Assembly (NCBI GenBank): GCA_028533045.1
Contig: JAQQAP010000008.1
Coordinates: 124,001-188,000 of the forward strand
DNA: 64,000 nt
Direction: 5' to 3'
Source of the DNA: Spirochaetales bacterium
GTDB lineage: Bacteria > Spirochaetota > Spirochaetia > DSM-2461
Below are positions 42,748 through 51,639 of the stretch, piece by piece. A model generated the notes under the pieces. It made no database searches and was not told where the DNA came from. It worked only from the letters and a program-made list of their open reading frames with translations. Both the position numbers and the translations under genes were made by a program. Numbering within the stretch: position 1 is the stretch's first letter; every line of letters starts with the position of its first letter.

Positions 42748-44405
42748 ACTTTGACAAGCTTGAAACTCTTTGGCATGAAGCCTCCCATCCTGTTGTGTCC
42801 GGAGAAAACCCTCTTTTTTGGGCTGACTTTAGCCTGAAGGTCCGGAAAATCTCCGGGGCTCTTAAAAAGCGGGAAGAGAAGGAGTGGCTCCTCTTTACGG
42901 AGAACTCCGAAGGATTTCTCATTGGTCTTTATGCTCTTTTGGCCGCCTCTAAAGAGGTTCATATCCCCGGTATTATACCGGAGAATTCCCCTCTCCCCCT
43001 TCTTACTGACTTAAGTGATCGAGGCCTTTCCCTCTCCGATTTGGAGCGTGAAGGTTCGGAGGATGAAGTCAGTCTTGACCATTCAGCTTCCAAGATTGTT
43101 TTTTATACATCCGGTTCTACGGGAACTCCCAAAAGAGTCTACAAAAGCCTAAGGCAGATTGTTAACGAACTCATTGTCCTTAAGGGAAACTGGGGCGAGG
43201 AGATGGCCCGTTCTACCGTTTATGCCACGGTGAGTCATCAGCATTTCTACGGCATGCTTTTTGCCGTTTCCCTGCCCCTTGTGTCCGGAGCCACCCAGGC
43301 GGGAGTTAAAGTACAGTATCCCGAGAGTCTGGCCGCGTTGCCTGCGGGGAAGAAGACACTCATTAGCAGTCCCGCCTTTTTGAAGCGCCTCGACGACCTG
43401 ACCAATGCCGATTTTGACGACTCCTTTAATTTTTTCTCCTCCGGCGGCTTTCTTCCTCCTTCGGCGGCGGAAAAAGCCCGGGCCCTTTTTGGCCGTGATG
43501 TAACGGAAATTTACGGCAGTACCGAAACCGGGGGAATTGCCTCTCGCCTCTCGCCTGGTGAGAAAGAGTGGGCGCCCCTGGATACGGTCAGCCTTGATCT
43601 TACCGAGACCCTCTGCCGCATTCGTTCTTCCTATCTGGAAAGTGAAGATTGGGAAAACTTGGGGGATTTGCTTGAATGGGGTGAGGAGGGGCGTTTTGTC
43701 CTTAAAGGTCGTGCCGACTCCATTGTGAAGGTGGAGGAGAAGCGGATTTCCCTTCATGAGATGGAGAAAGCCCTGTTGGAGCATCCCTGGGTGGATGACT
43801 GTTCGGTCCTGTATTTTCAGGGAAAACGGCAGTTCCTTGGGGCGGCTGTGGCTCTAAGTGATAAGTCCCGGGGTGAATGGGAGGGCTTGAAAAAGCTGGA
43901 GATTAACCGGGAGTTACGCCGCTTTCTTTCTCCCCGATTTCATTCGACCCTGCTTCCTAAAAAATGGCGTTACCCGGAGAAACTACCCCGTAACTCCATG
44001 GCAAAGCTTCAGAAGGAGAAGGTTTTGGCCCTATTTGATGATAAGAACGATTTTTGTGATGAGCCGGAAGTCCTTTCCCGTGAGCGGGAGGGAAACTCTT
44101 GGACCTACCGGCTGTGCTTTCCCCAAAATTACCGCTACTTTGAAGGGCACTTCCCGGAGCTCAAAATTCTTCCCGCCCTGGCCCAGATTAACTGGATTCT
44201 CCTTGAGCTGGAGAGGGAAATCGGGAAGGAGGCTGTTATGGTATCCATGCCTCGTATTAAATTTAAGAATCCCGTTTTTCCAGAGAGGGAGATGGTGGTT
44301 CAGTTTAGCTATAAGGAAGACAGGGGAACCCTCTCTTTCTCCTATACCGACGGAGAGAGTGGTATTGCCTGCTCCTCGGGAAAAATTAATTTGGGAGGGG
44401 AGTAG
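42732..44405 (+). CDS. AMP-dependent acyl/aryl ligase fused to a FabZ-like dehydratase
   Basis: 557 residues. AMP-binding domain (about 1-440): YTSGSTGTPKR nucleotide loop, EIYGSTETGG, and GRADSIVKVEEKRI near the hinge. A hot-dog dehydratase-like domain (about 450-557) follows with YFEGHFPELKILPALAQINW, where the His is the FabZ catalytic position. The ligase would activate the aryl acid, probably 4-hydroxycinnamate or cinnamate, for loading on an ACP; the tail would dehydrate 3-hydroxyacyl-ACP. Both activities occur in aryl polyene pathways, often fused like this. The start at ATG 42732 has aggaaag upstream; the frame extends further back without support. Confidence 0.87.
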   Translation: MGTILDFDKLETLWHEASHPVVSGENPLFWADFSLKVRKISGALKKREEKEWLLFTENSEGFLIGLYALLAASKEVHIPGIIPENSPLPLLTDLSDRGLSLSDLEREGSEDEVSLDHSASKIVFYTSGSTGTPKRVYKSLRQIVNELIVLKGNWGEEMARSTVYATVSHQHFYGMLFAVSLPLVSGATQAGVKVQYPESLAALPAGKKTLISSPAFLKRLDDLTNADFDDSFNFFSSGGFLPPSAAEKARALFGRDVTEIYGSTETGGIASRLSPGEKEWAPLDTVSLDLTETLCRIRSSYLESEDWENLGDLLEWGEEGRFVLKGRADSIVKVEEKRISLHEMEKALLEHPWVDDCSVLYFQGKRQFLGAAVALSDKSRGEWEGLKKLEINRELRRFLSPRFHSTLLPKKWRYPEKLPRNSMAKLQKEKVLALFDDKNDFCDEPEVLSREREGNSWTYRLCFPQNYRYFEGHFPELKILPALAQINWILLELEREIGKEAVMVSMPRIKFKNPVFPEREMVVQFSYKEDRGTLSFSYTDGESGIACSSGKINLGGE

Positions 44406-45164
44406 ATGACCCCGAATAAGAATGAATTCAACCCCTGCGCCCTTGTTCCCGTGTATAATCACGGTTCTACTGTAAGGGATGTTGTTCTCTCTTTAGACAA
44501 GTACGATTTGCCCGTTATTCTTGTGGATGACGGCAGTGATGAAGACACGGCGCAGGCTCTTAGAGAGGTGGATGGGGAATTCTCTACCTGCCACCTTTTT
44601 ACCCATGAGGTAAACCAGGGTAAGGGCGGGGCTGTCATAACCGGTCTGGTGGAAGCGGAAAAGTTGGGTTATACCCATGCCCTTCAGGTCGATGCGGACG
44701 GCCAGCACGATGTAAGTGCTGTGGAGATTTTTCTTAAAGAGTCCCAAGCCCATAGGGAAGCTCTTGTTGCGGGTTATCCCGTTTATGACGAATCGGTTCC
44801 TACCGCCCGGAAATTGGGGCGTAAACTCACCACGGGGATGGTCTATATAGAGACTCTTTCCCGGGATATTGTGGACGCCATGTGCGGCTTTCGTATGTAT
44901 CCCGTTGAGAGCTGCTGCCGCCTGATTGAGGCGACTCGAGTGGGTAAACGGATGGACTTTGACACCCAGTTTCTTGTGAAGCTTCATTGGCGGGGGGTAA
45001 AAATGATCTTCCATCCCGTTAGAGTTATCTATCCGGAGGGGGGGATTTCCCACTTTCGCATGTTCCGCGACAATGTGATGATTAGCAAGATGCACACTTT
45101 TCTGGTTATCGGGATGATTTTTCGCTCTCCCCGGCTCATTGCCAGAAAGTTTAAGAGGTCCTAA
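44406..45164 (+). CDS. Family 2 glycosyltransferase
   Basis: 252 residues, GT-A fold. CALVPVYNHGSTVRDVV, ILVDDGSDEDT and the LQVDADGQHD block with the DxD-type metal site. It transfers a sugar from a nucleotide or polyprenyl donor; in aryl polyene operons it probably glycosylates the lipid anchor or head. The ATG directly follows the previous stop codon. Confidence 0.87.
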   Translation: MTPNKNEFNPCALVPVYNHGSTVRDVVLSLDKYDLPVILVDDGSDEDTAQALREVDGEFSTCHLFTHEVNQGKGGAVITGLVEAEKLGYTHALQVDADGQHDVSAVEIFLKESQAHREALVAGYPVYDESVPTARKLGRKLTTGMVYIETLSRDIVDAMCGFRMYPVESCCRLIEATRVGKRMDFDTQFLVKLHWRGVKMIFHPVRVIYPEGGISHFRMFRDNVMISKMHTFLVIGMIFRSPRLIARKFKRS

Positions 45165-46141
45165 TGGCGCACTGGTCGGAAGAGAAAGAAAAGGCCCGCT
45201 CCCTGTGGCCTATGAAAATCCTGTTTTACTCCTACAAATACTTTGGAAAGGCCTTCTTTCGTCTTCTCCTTCATCCGGTGGTGCTCTTTTTCTTTATTTT
45301 TGCCCCTCCCACCCGGAAAATCAGCCGGGCCTATCTGGAGAGAGTTCACAAAAAAAACGGAGAAGAGGGCAAAGTCCGTCTTTCCGAGATTTACTGGCAT
45401 ATTTTTAGTTTTTCCTACGCCCTTTTGGAGAAACAGTCCGCCTGGGCCGGAGATATGAGCGCCCGGGAACTCCTTGAGGTCACTCCCGATATCGATGTAC
45501 TGAAGGATCAGCTCCGAGAGAAGAAGGGGGCTGTTATCATCGGTTCGCACCTGGGGAATATCGAGATGCTTCGGGCTTTCGCCAGCCTGGAAGAGGGGAG
45601 TCACATTCCCGAATTCGGTATTCATTCTGTGGTGGATTTCGCAGGAACCGCCCAGTTTAACCGGCTTTTGAAAGAGATAAATCCCCAGTCCATGGTTCAG
45701 TTGGTAAATGCCAGCGATATAGGGGCCGATACGATCATTCGCCTCCAGGAAGGAATTGAACGGGGTGACCTGGTTATCATTGCCGGGGATAGAACGGCGA
45801 AAAATAACCGGGGAAAGAGTACCCGGGTGGATTTTCTGGGGGAGAAGGCCTCCTTTCCCACGGGGGCTTTTATTCTGGCCAGTCTGTTGGAAGGGCCGGT
45901 CTACTACATGTTCGCTCTGCGGACTAATGACAGGGATTTGAAAAGTCCCTATGAGTTTCACGTATACAAATCGGCTCACGAACTGGGGAAATCCCGTCGG
46001 GAGCGGAAACAAAATATAGAAAAGGTAACGAAAGAGTATGTTTCGCACCTGGAATCGCTCTGTTTAAAACATCCCTATCAGTGGTACAACTTTTTTAACT
46101 TTTGGGAAGCAGTCGATTCGGAGAAGGGAGAGGATAAGTAA
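45164..46141 (+). CDS. LpxL-type acyltransferase (LPLAT superfamily)
   Basis: 325 residues. Hydrophobic N-terminal anchor, HLGNIE (Hx4E catalytic motif of the lipid A late acyltransferases), GDRTAKNNRGKST and FLGEKASFPTGAF. It acylates a lipid at the inner membrane; the aryl polyene anchor is the likely acceptor in this operon. It is the second acyltransferase of the cluster and from a different subfamily than the PlsC-type one. Start overlaps the previous TAA by one base. Confidence 0.85.
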   Translation: MAHWSEEKEKARSLWPMKILFYSYKYFGKAFFRLLLHPVVLFFFIFAPPTRKISRAYLERVHKKNGEEGKVRLSEIYWHIFSFSYALLEKQSAWAGDMSARELLEVTPDIDVLKDQLREKKGAVIIGSHLGNIEMLRAFASLEEGSHIPEFGIHSVVDFAGTAQFNRLLKEINPQSMVQLVNASDIGADTIIRLQEGIERGDLVIIAGDRTAKNNRGKSTRVDFLGEKASFPTGAFILASLLEGPVYYMFALRTNDRDLKSPYEFHVYKSAHELGKSRRERKQNIEKVTKEYVSHLESLCLKHPYQWYNFFNFWEAVDSEKGEDK

Positions 46142-47679
46142 TGAAAGACATAGTATTTGACGGTAGCAGAAGAACCATAGAAGATATTTGCCATATTGCC
46201 GAAGGGCAGGCCCGGGTTTCTCTGGAGGGTGGAGACGCCTATAAGGAGAAGATCGAGAAGGGAGCCGAATTCCTGGATCACGTCCTGGAAGAGAAGGGCG
46301 AAGTTTACGGGGTAACCACCGGTTACGGCGACTCCTGTACCAAGAAGGTGCCCAAGGAGAACTACTATCTCCTGCCCCTCCATTTGACCCGCTTTCACGG
46401 CTGCGGTATGGGCGATCTCTTTGACGATCCTACCACCCGCGCCATTCTGGCCACCCGTCTCCAGTCCCTGAGTCTGGGTTTTTCCGGTGTCAGCTACAAG
46501 CTTCTCTCCGGTCTCACCGGTTTGATCCAGAATGATATCCTTCCCCGTATCCCCCAGGAGGGTTCGGTAGGAGCCAGCGGCGATTTAACCCCCCTCTCCT
46601 ACGTGGGCGCCGCTCTTGTGGGCGAACGGGATGTTCTTTACAAGGGGGACGTACGACCGGCGGCGGAAGTTCTTGCCGAGTGCGGCATGGAGAAGCATCG
46701 CTTCCGCCCCAAGGAAGGCCTTGCCATCATGAACGGAACCGCCGCCATGACCGCCGTGGCCTGTCTGGCCTATAAACGGGCCGAATATCTGGCGGAGATG
46801 GCTACCAAGCTGACCTCTCTGGCCAGTTTGGCCCTGAAGGGGAACTCCTACCACTTTGACGACAAGCTTTTTGCGGTCAAACCCCATGAGGGACAGGCCA
46901 TGACGGCCAAACGAATCTATACCGATTTAAGCGGCCACTCCGAAACGGACATCATGCCCGAGAAGCTTCAGGACCCCTACTCCATCCGCTGCGCTCCCCA
47001 TGTAATCGGGGTGTTCTACGATGCGGCCCCCATGCTTCGTCAGCTTATCGAGAATGAACTGAACAGCGCCAACGACAATCCCATTATCGATCCGGACAGC
47101 CGCTCCATCCTCCACGGAGGCCACTTCTACGGCGGTCACATCGCCTTTGCCATGGACTCCCTCAAGAACATCATTGCCAACCTGGCGGACTTGATGGACA
47201 GGCAGCTCGCCGTATTGGTGGACGAGAAGTTCAACCGCGGCCTGGCTCCCAACCTTTCCGGCAGTACCGGGGACTACTCCTACAACCATGGCTTCAAGGC
47301 CGTTCAGATCGGGGCCAGCGCCTGGACCGCCGAGGCTCTCAAGCACACCATGCCGGCCAGCGTCTTTTCCCGCTCCACCGAGTGCCACAATCAGGACAAG
47401 GTAAGCATGGGAACCATCGCGGCTCGGGACTGTATTCGCGTGCTCGAACTGAGCGAGCAGGTGGCCAGCGCCTGTCTTCTAGCCTTCGTTCAGGCCATTG
47501 ACCTGCGGGTTAAGTCAGGAGAAATCGAGGCTGATCGATTGAAGCCCCTGCAGAATCTTTTGGATCAGGTTCACGGGGATTTTGAATTCCTCGAAGAGGA
47601 CAGACCCTTAGAGAAGGATCTGAGAGACACGATGGCCAAGATCCGCAGCCGTTACTGGAGACTGGACTACCATGGCTAA
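46141..47679 (+). CDS. Aromatic amino acid ammonia-lyase (HAL/PAL/TAL family)
   Basis: 512 residues, the usual length. The MIO-forming triad Ala145-Ser146-Gly147 is in VGASGDLTPLSY. Other family blocks are YGVTTGYGDS, AIMNGTAAMTA, DPYSIRCAPHVIG and NSANDNPII. It would remove ammonia from Tyr or Phe to give the 4-hydroxycinnamate or cinnamate starter of the polyene. The two selectivity positions are Phe85-His86 (TRFHGCG), not the Ser-His of histidine lyases, Phe-Leu of typical PAL or His-Leu of typical TAL. Histidine degradation is unlikely because no other hut gene is near. Start ATG 46141 overlaps the previous stop by one base. Confidence 0.92.
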   Translation: MKDIVFDGSRRTIEDICHIAEGQARVSLEGGDAYKEKIEKGAEFLDHVLEEKGEVYGVTTGYGDSCTKKVPKENYYLLPLHLTRFHGCGMGDLFDDPTTRAILATRLQSLSLGFSGVSYKLLSGLTGLIQNDILPRIPQEGSVGASGDLTPLSYVGAALVGERDVLYKGDVRPAAEVLAECGMEKHRFRPKEGLAIMNGTAAMTAVACLAYKRAEYLAEMATKLTSLASLALKGNSYHFDDKLFAVKPHEGQAMTAKRIYTDLSGHSETDIMPEKLQDPYSIRCAPHVIGVFYDAAPMLRQLIENELNSANDNPIIDPDSRSILHGGHFYGGHIAFAMDSLKNIIANLADLMDRQLAVLVDEKFNRGLAPNLSGSTGDYSYNHGFKAVQIGASAWTAEALKHTMPASVFSRSTECHNQDKVSMGTIAARDCIRVLELSEQVASACLLAFVQAIDLRVKSGEIEADRLKPLQNLLDQVHGDFEFLEEDRPLEKDLRDTMAKIRSRYWRLDYHG

Positions 47680-48094
47680 GAAAATCTCCGTAGAGATTCC
47701 CCTTAAAGCGGAATTTTACGATGTGGACTCCATGAACATCGTTTGGCACGGGAACTACATCAAATACTATGAGCAGGCCCGTTGCGCCCTCCTGGACAAA
47801 ATCGGTTACAACTACATCGATATGAGAGAGAGCGGCTTCGCCTGGCCGGTGGTTACGGTAGATTCTAAGTATATCCGCCCCCTCATGTTCAATCAGACTT
47901 TCCGCATTAAAGCCACCCTGGAGGAGTACGAGAACCGCATCCGCATCTCCTATCTCATCCGCGACGAGGAGGGACGGAAGCTCAACAAGGGGAGCAGCAC
48001 CCAAATGGCCGTGGATATGGCCACGGGAAACAGCCTTTTTGTGTCGCCCCCCGTCTTTTTGGAGAAGGTGGAAGCCTTGCTAAAGGAGGACTGA
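47672..48094 (+). CDS. Acyl-CoA/ACP thioesterase, 4-hydroxybenzoyl-CoA thioesterase family
   Basis: 140 residues, single hot-dog domain of YbgC type: FYDVDSMNIVWHGNYIKYYEQAR, with the Asp and His positions expected in this family. In aryl polyene clusters the thioesterase may release or edit acyl chains. It overlaps the ammonia-lyase gene by eight bases. Confidence 0.87.
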   Translation: MAKKISVEIPLKAEFYDVDSMNIVWHGNYIKYYEQARCALLDKIGYNYIDMRESGFAWPVVTVDSKYIRPLMFNQTFRIKATLEEYENRIRISYLIRDEEGRKLNKGSSTQMAVDMATGNSLFVSPPVFLEKVEALLKED

Positions 48095-48095
48095 T

Positions 48096-48734
48096 TTGTC
48101 CAGACTGATTTTCGCTTTGTTTATCCTGACTTTCGCCTCGCTTTTGGGGGCTCAGGATATCATGGAATCTCCCGTCACAGAGGAGACTCGCCCCCGGGTA
48201 AACGGCATTTTCTCCGAATTGGCCTCCCATGAACTCATGCGAGCCGACTATACCCAGGCCAAGTATATTGCCGCGCTGGACAGGGAACTGCCCGGTTCGG
48301 GGGTGTTTCTCTTCCACGGGGAGAGGGGAATGGCCTGGATGGTGGAAAAACCCTTTCCCATGGAGCTGGTTATTAACGACAGGGAGCTTATCCAGCGCTC
48401 CCGGAGCGGGCAGAGCCAGACTCTCTCCTTCGAGGAAAACCCCAGTTTTCACGGCTTCTCCCAAACGGTGCAGGCCATCTTTCGGGGAGATTACGACGAA
48501 GTAGACCGGCAGTATGAGATCTTCTTTGATTCCGAAGGGGAGGGCTGGGAAATGGCCCTTGTCCCCCGGGACAGCAGCGTAAAGGCCCTTATCGCTTCCT
48601 TTGTTCTGAAAGGAGAGACGGACCTGGAGGAGTTTGTTATTAACGAGTCCACCGGTGACCGCATCACCTATCAATTTTTTAATATTAGCTATCCGGAGCA
48701 GTTCTCCGACGGGGAGAACCGTGTTCTTCCCTAA
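48096..48734 (+). CDS. LolA-like outer membrane lipoprotein carrier protein
   Basis: 212 residues. Cleavable signal peptide (FALFILTFASLLGAQ), then a LolA-type domain: HELMRADYTQAKYIAALDRELPGSGVFLFHGERGMAWMVEKPFPMELV. Aryl polyene operons regularly carry one, thought to ferry the lipidated polyene through the periplasm. The start is TTG 48096, well supported by aaggagga five bases upstream. Confidence 0.85.
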   Translation: MSRLIFALFILTFASLLGAQDIMESPVTEETRPRVNGIFSELASHELMRADYTQAKYIAALDRELPGSGVFLFHGERGMAWMVEKPFPMELVINDRELIQRSRSGQSQTLSFEENPSFHGFSQTVQAIFRGDYDEVDRQYEIFFDSEGEGWEMALVPRDSSVKALIASFVLKGETDLEEFVINESTGDRITYQFFNISYPEQFSDGENRVLP

Positions 48735-51057
48735 AAAAGCCCGTACAAGCCTCCTTCTCTGGGGCCTTATTCATCTGATACCTCTTGTCCTGCTCCTCTC
48801 TTTGGGGGGGCTAAAGGTTTCCACCGATCTCTACCGTATTCTGCCCCAGACCAACAGCCGAAAAGAGCTGGGCCTGGTGGAAGAGCGACTAAGCCAGGGA
48901 ATGAATCGTAATCTGACCGTTCTCATTGGGGCGGCCGACCTGGAGAGAGCCCAAGAGGAAGCTCTGGAACTGGAGGAGTACCTACAGGGGCTCGGCGGCA
49001 TCGAAGAGGTTCGTCTACGCTACGACAGCAACAGCCTGGCCGCTTTTCAGGACTATCTTCACAAGGGGCGCTACCGTTTCCTTTCTCCCGAAGTAGAGGC
49101 TGAATTAAGCCGGGGTGAGGCGGATTTCGTGGCGGAAAGGGCCTTTTTTCATTTAAGCAGCCCCTTTTCCCTGGGAGCTTTGAACTATCTGGAAGAGGAC
49201 CCCTTTCTTATGGGTTTCGATCATCTGCAAAGCATGGGGACCGGCTCTCTTTTTGCCTCCAGTGCCCTTGTGCTAAAGGATTCCTTTCTCTACCGGGAGT
49301 ACGAAGGAAAGCATTGGATTCTTTTAAGCGCCAAAACGGCCGAAGCAGGATCGGCGGTGAATCTGGAAAATAATCCCGTGGCAGAGCTTCTGGCCTACGG
49401 GGCGGCCCATTCGGCTGAACCGGAGGAGTTGGAACTGGTCTTTTCCGGTGTTCCCTTTCACTCCTACCTCTCCGCCCGTCAGTCCAAGCGTGAGATATCC
49501 CTATTAAGCACCCTTTCCACCGTTTTTATCGTGCTTATGATTCTGCTGGTTTTTAGATCGGCCCAACCCCTGGGGGCTACGTTCTTCTCTATTGTATTGG
49601 GAATCGGAAGCGGTCTAACCGTGGTGGCCCTTGTTTTTCATGAGATTCATATCTTTACCATTGTCTTTGGAACCAGCCTTATTGGTATTACGGTGGATTA
49701 TTCCTTTCATTACTTTACCCACTGGGCAAAGAGTTCCCTGGCCGGGCCGGATGTGCGGCGCCATGTGCTTCCGGGCATTGTGGTTGGCCTGATTACCACC
49801 ATCATAAGCTACGGGGCCTTCTTTTTCTGCCCCTTCCCCCTGATGCGCCAAATGGCCCTCTTCTCCATGGCCGGACTGACCAGCTGTTTCCTCTCCGTTT
49901 CGCTGGTGTACCCCTTTTTGCCCGGAGCCGGGGAAAGAACGGGCCGCCACGCAGGCCGGGCGGCGGAAACGGTCCTGAACCTTTTCAAGAAATCCGCCAC
50001 CCTTAAAAGGCCCGTCCGTCTCGCCGCCGCCCTCATCGTTCTTAGTTTCCTCGCCGCCGGATTGTCCCGCCTGGAAATCAACAACACCCTCGCCGATTAC
50101 TACCAAATGGGCCCGCAAATGGCGCGTTGGGAAGGATTGAGCCGTTCCATTATGGACCACCGTTCTTCTGGCCTCTACCTAAGCCTCTCCGGGGAAGATT
50201 TGCAGGATTGTCTTGAAGCCGCCGAGGACCTTAGGTCAGCCTTGGATAACCTGGTGGAGCAGGACGAGCTTGGTTCCTACATGGGGCTGAATCAGCTTCT
50301 CCCTTCTTTGAAAACCCAGTCGGAGGCGCAAGAACTTGTCCGGCGTACATTGGCTCCCGTTGGGGCCGAACAGTTCGCCTTCCTGGGCTACGGGGAAGAA
50401 GAGTTCCGGTGGTGGCTTGAGGCCTTTGACAAGAGCGACCCGCTCTTCCCGGACGATTTGGACGCCCTTCCCGTCGATTCCCTGCTGGGAAGTCTTGATA
50501 TGGGCGTGATTGAGGGGCGTTACTACCTGAATATCCTGCTCTTTGACGTGAAAAATCCCGGCGCTCTGAAGCAATTGGCCGACGGCCGGGAGAATTGCCA
50601 CTTTATGGACAAGGTGGGCGATATAAACCGTACCCTCCAAAGTTTGAGCCGCCTCTCTCTTATGATAATCGGCCTCTCCTACGGGCTGATTTTCCTGCTC
50701 CTTCTTGTGCGATACCCTCTCAAACGGGTGCTGACCACGGTTCTTGTTCCCCTGGGAGCCAGCCTGATTGCTTTGAGCGCCATGGTTCTCTTGGGACGTT
50801 CTGTCAATCTTTTCGTCATAGTCGGCCTTATCCTGATTCCCGGAATGGGAAGCGATTATATTATTCTTCTTCATGAACGCAAATCGGAGGACCCCATGGT
50901 TTTCCTCTCCATACTCATGAGCATGCTAACCTCTCTCTTTGCCTTTGCCCTGCTGGGAATGACCAGTTTGGCCGGAGGGTTCGGGCTAACCGTGGCCATA
51001 GGACTTTTGAGCACTTTTCTGCTCACCCTCCTTTATGTTAAGCCCGATTCGTATTAA
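48721..51057 (+). CDS. MMPL/RND-family exporter of the aryl polyene cluster
   Basis: 778 residues. One N-terminal helix, a periplasmic loop, five helices, a second periplasmic loop and a second helix set: the duplicated RND plan of MMPL-type lipid exporters. Sequences such as GTSLIGITVDYSFHYFTHW and GLILIPGMGSDYIILLHER hold the conserved charged residues of the proton path. It probably moves the lipid-linked aryl polyene to the LolA-like carrier. Start GTG 48721 is chosen for ggggag upstream and overlaps the LolA gene by 14 bases; the frame is open further upstream without a site. Confidence 0.87.
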   Translation: MFFPKKARTSLLLWGLIHLIPLVLLLSLGGLKVSTDLYRILPQTNSRKELGLVEERLSQGMNRNLTVLIGAADLERAQEEALELEEYLQGLGGIEEVRLRYDSNSLAAFQDYLHKGRYRFLSPEVEAELSRGEADFVAERAFFHLSSPFSLGALNYLEEDPFLMGFDHLQSMGTGSLFASSALVLKDSFLYREYEGKHWILLSAKTAEAGSAVNLENNPVAELLAYGAAHSAEPEELELVFSGVPFHSYLSARQSKREISLLSTLSTVFIVLMILLVFRSAQPLGATFFSIVLGIGSGLTVVALVFHEIHIFTIVFGTSLIGITVDYSFHYFTHWAKSSLAGPDVRRHVLPGIVVGLITTIISYGAFFFCPFPLMRQMALFSMAGLTSCFLSVSLVYPFLPGAGERTGRHAGRAAETVLNLFKKSATLKRPVRLAAALIVLSFLAAGLSRLEINNTLADYYQMGPQMARWEGLSRSIMDHRSSGLYLSLSGEDLQDCLEAAEDLRSALDNLVEQDELGSYMGLNQLLPSLKTQSEAQELVRRTLAPVGAEQFAFLGYGEEEFRWWLEAFDKSDPLFPDDLDALPVDSLLGSLDMGVIEGRYYLNILLFDVKNPGALKQLADGRENCHFMDKVGDINRTLQSLSRLSLMIIGLSYGLIFLLLLVRYPLKRVLTTVLVPLGASLIALSAMVLLGRSVNLFVIVGLILIPGMGSDYIILLHERKSEDPMVFLSILMSMLTSLFAFALLGMTSLAGGFGLTVAIGLLSTFLLTLLYVKPDSY

Positions 51058-51069
51058 AATAGAGGGTCC

Positions 51070-51639
51070 ATGAAACGATATATTGCTCTGTTTTTTGTCA
51101 TTCTTCTCTCTTTTTCCTGTAAAACGAAGGAAACCCTCGACAGGGACCTCTCCTGGTTTATTACCGATGAGATTCAGATAGAACTCCTTCCTCCCGCCCT
51201 CTCCGGCGAAGTCCGGTCCATTCAGCAATATGTCCAGGGTCGATACGGGAAGGAAGAGTACTCCATGATGGCCGTAGTCATTCTGGAGGAGGAGTCGATA
51301 TTCATACAGGGACTTACCCCCCTGGGCAGCTCACTATTTGAGATAAGCTACGGGGCGGATCGGGTCGATTTTAAGGGGAACAGCCTTTTCCCCAAGGATA
51401 CGGCCCTCTACGTTTTGGCCGATTATCAGCTCTGCTACTATCCGGCGGAGGTTCTTGAGAAGCATTTGTCCCCTCATGACCTACACTTTGAAGAGACCTT
51501 TGACGGAGCCGATTGGAAAAGAACGATTTCCCTTGAGGGGGAGACTCTTATTACCATTGAGCGGAAGGGTTCACAAATAATCTTTCATAATTTACTGCGT
51601 GATTATAGTTATAACATTGAGGAGGCCGATTTTTCATGA
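51070..51639 (+). CDS. DUF3261-type lipoprotein of the aryl polyene cluster
   Basis: 189 residues. Lipoprotein signal peptide with lipobox SFSC. The body resembles the small lipoproteins (DUF3261 type) that accompany the exporter in aryl polyene operons, possibly acting as the outer membrane acceptor, as LolB does. The family assignment comes from position, size and strand pattern; I see no catalytic motif. It overlaps the ketosynthase gene by four bases. Confidence 0.72.
   Translation: MKRYIALFFVILLSFSCKTKETLDRDLSWFITDEIQIELLPPALSGEVRSIQQYVQGRYGKEEYSMMAVVILEEESIFIQGLTPLGSSLFEISYGADRVDFKGNSLFPKDTALYVLADYQLCYYPAEVLEKHLSPHDLHFEETFDGADWKRTISLEGETLITIERKGSQIIFHNLLRDYSYNIEEADFS

Noticed and set aside
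46141-47679. Histidine ammonia-lyase of histidine degradation (hutH)
   Set aside because: It is embedded in a polyene operon, the selectivity loop is not of the Ser-His type, and there are no other hut genes.
48634-48720. Longer N-terminus of the MMPL exporter
   Set aside because: It would lie wholly inside the LolA-like gene with polar, non-conserved sequence; GTG 48721 with ggggag gives the expected membrane start.
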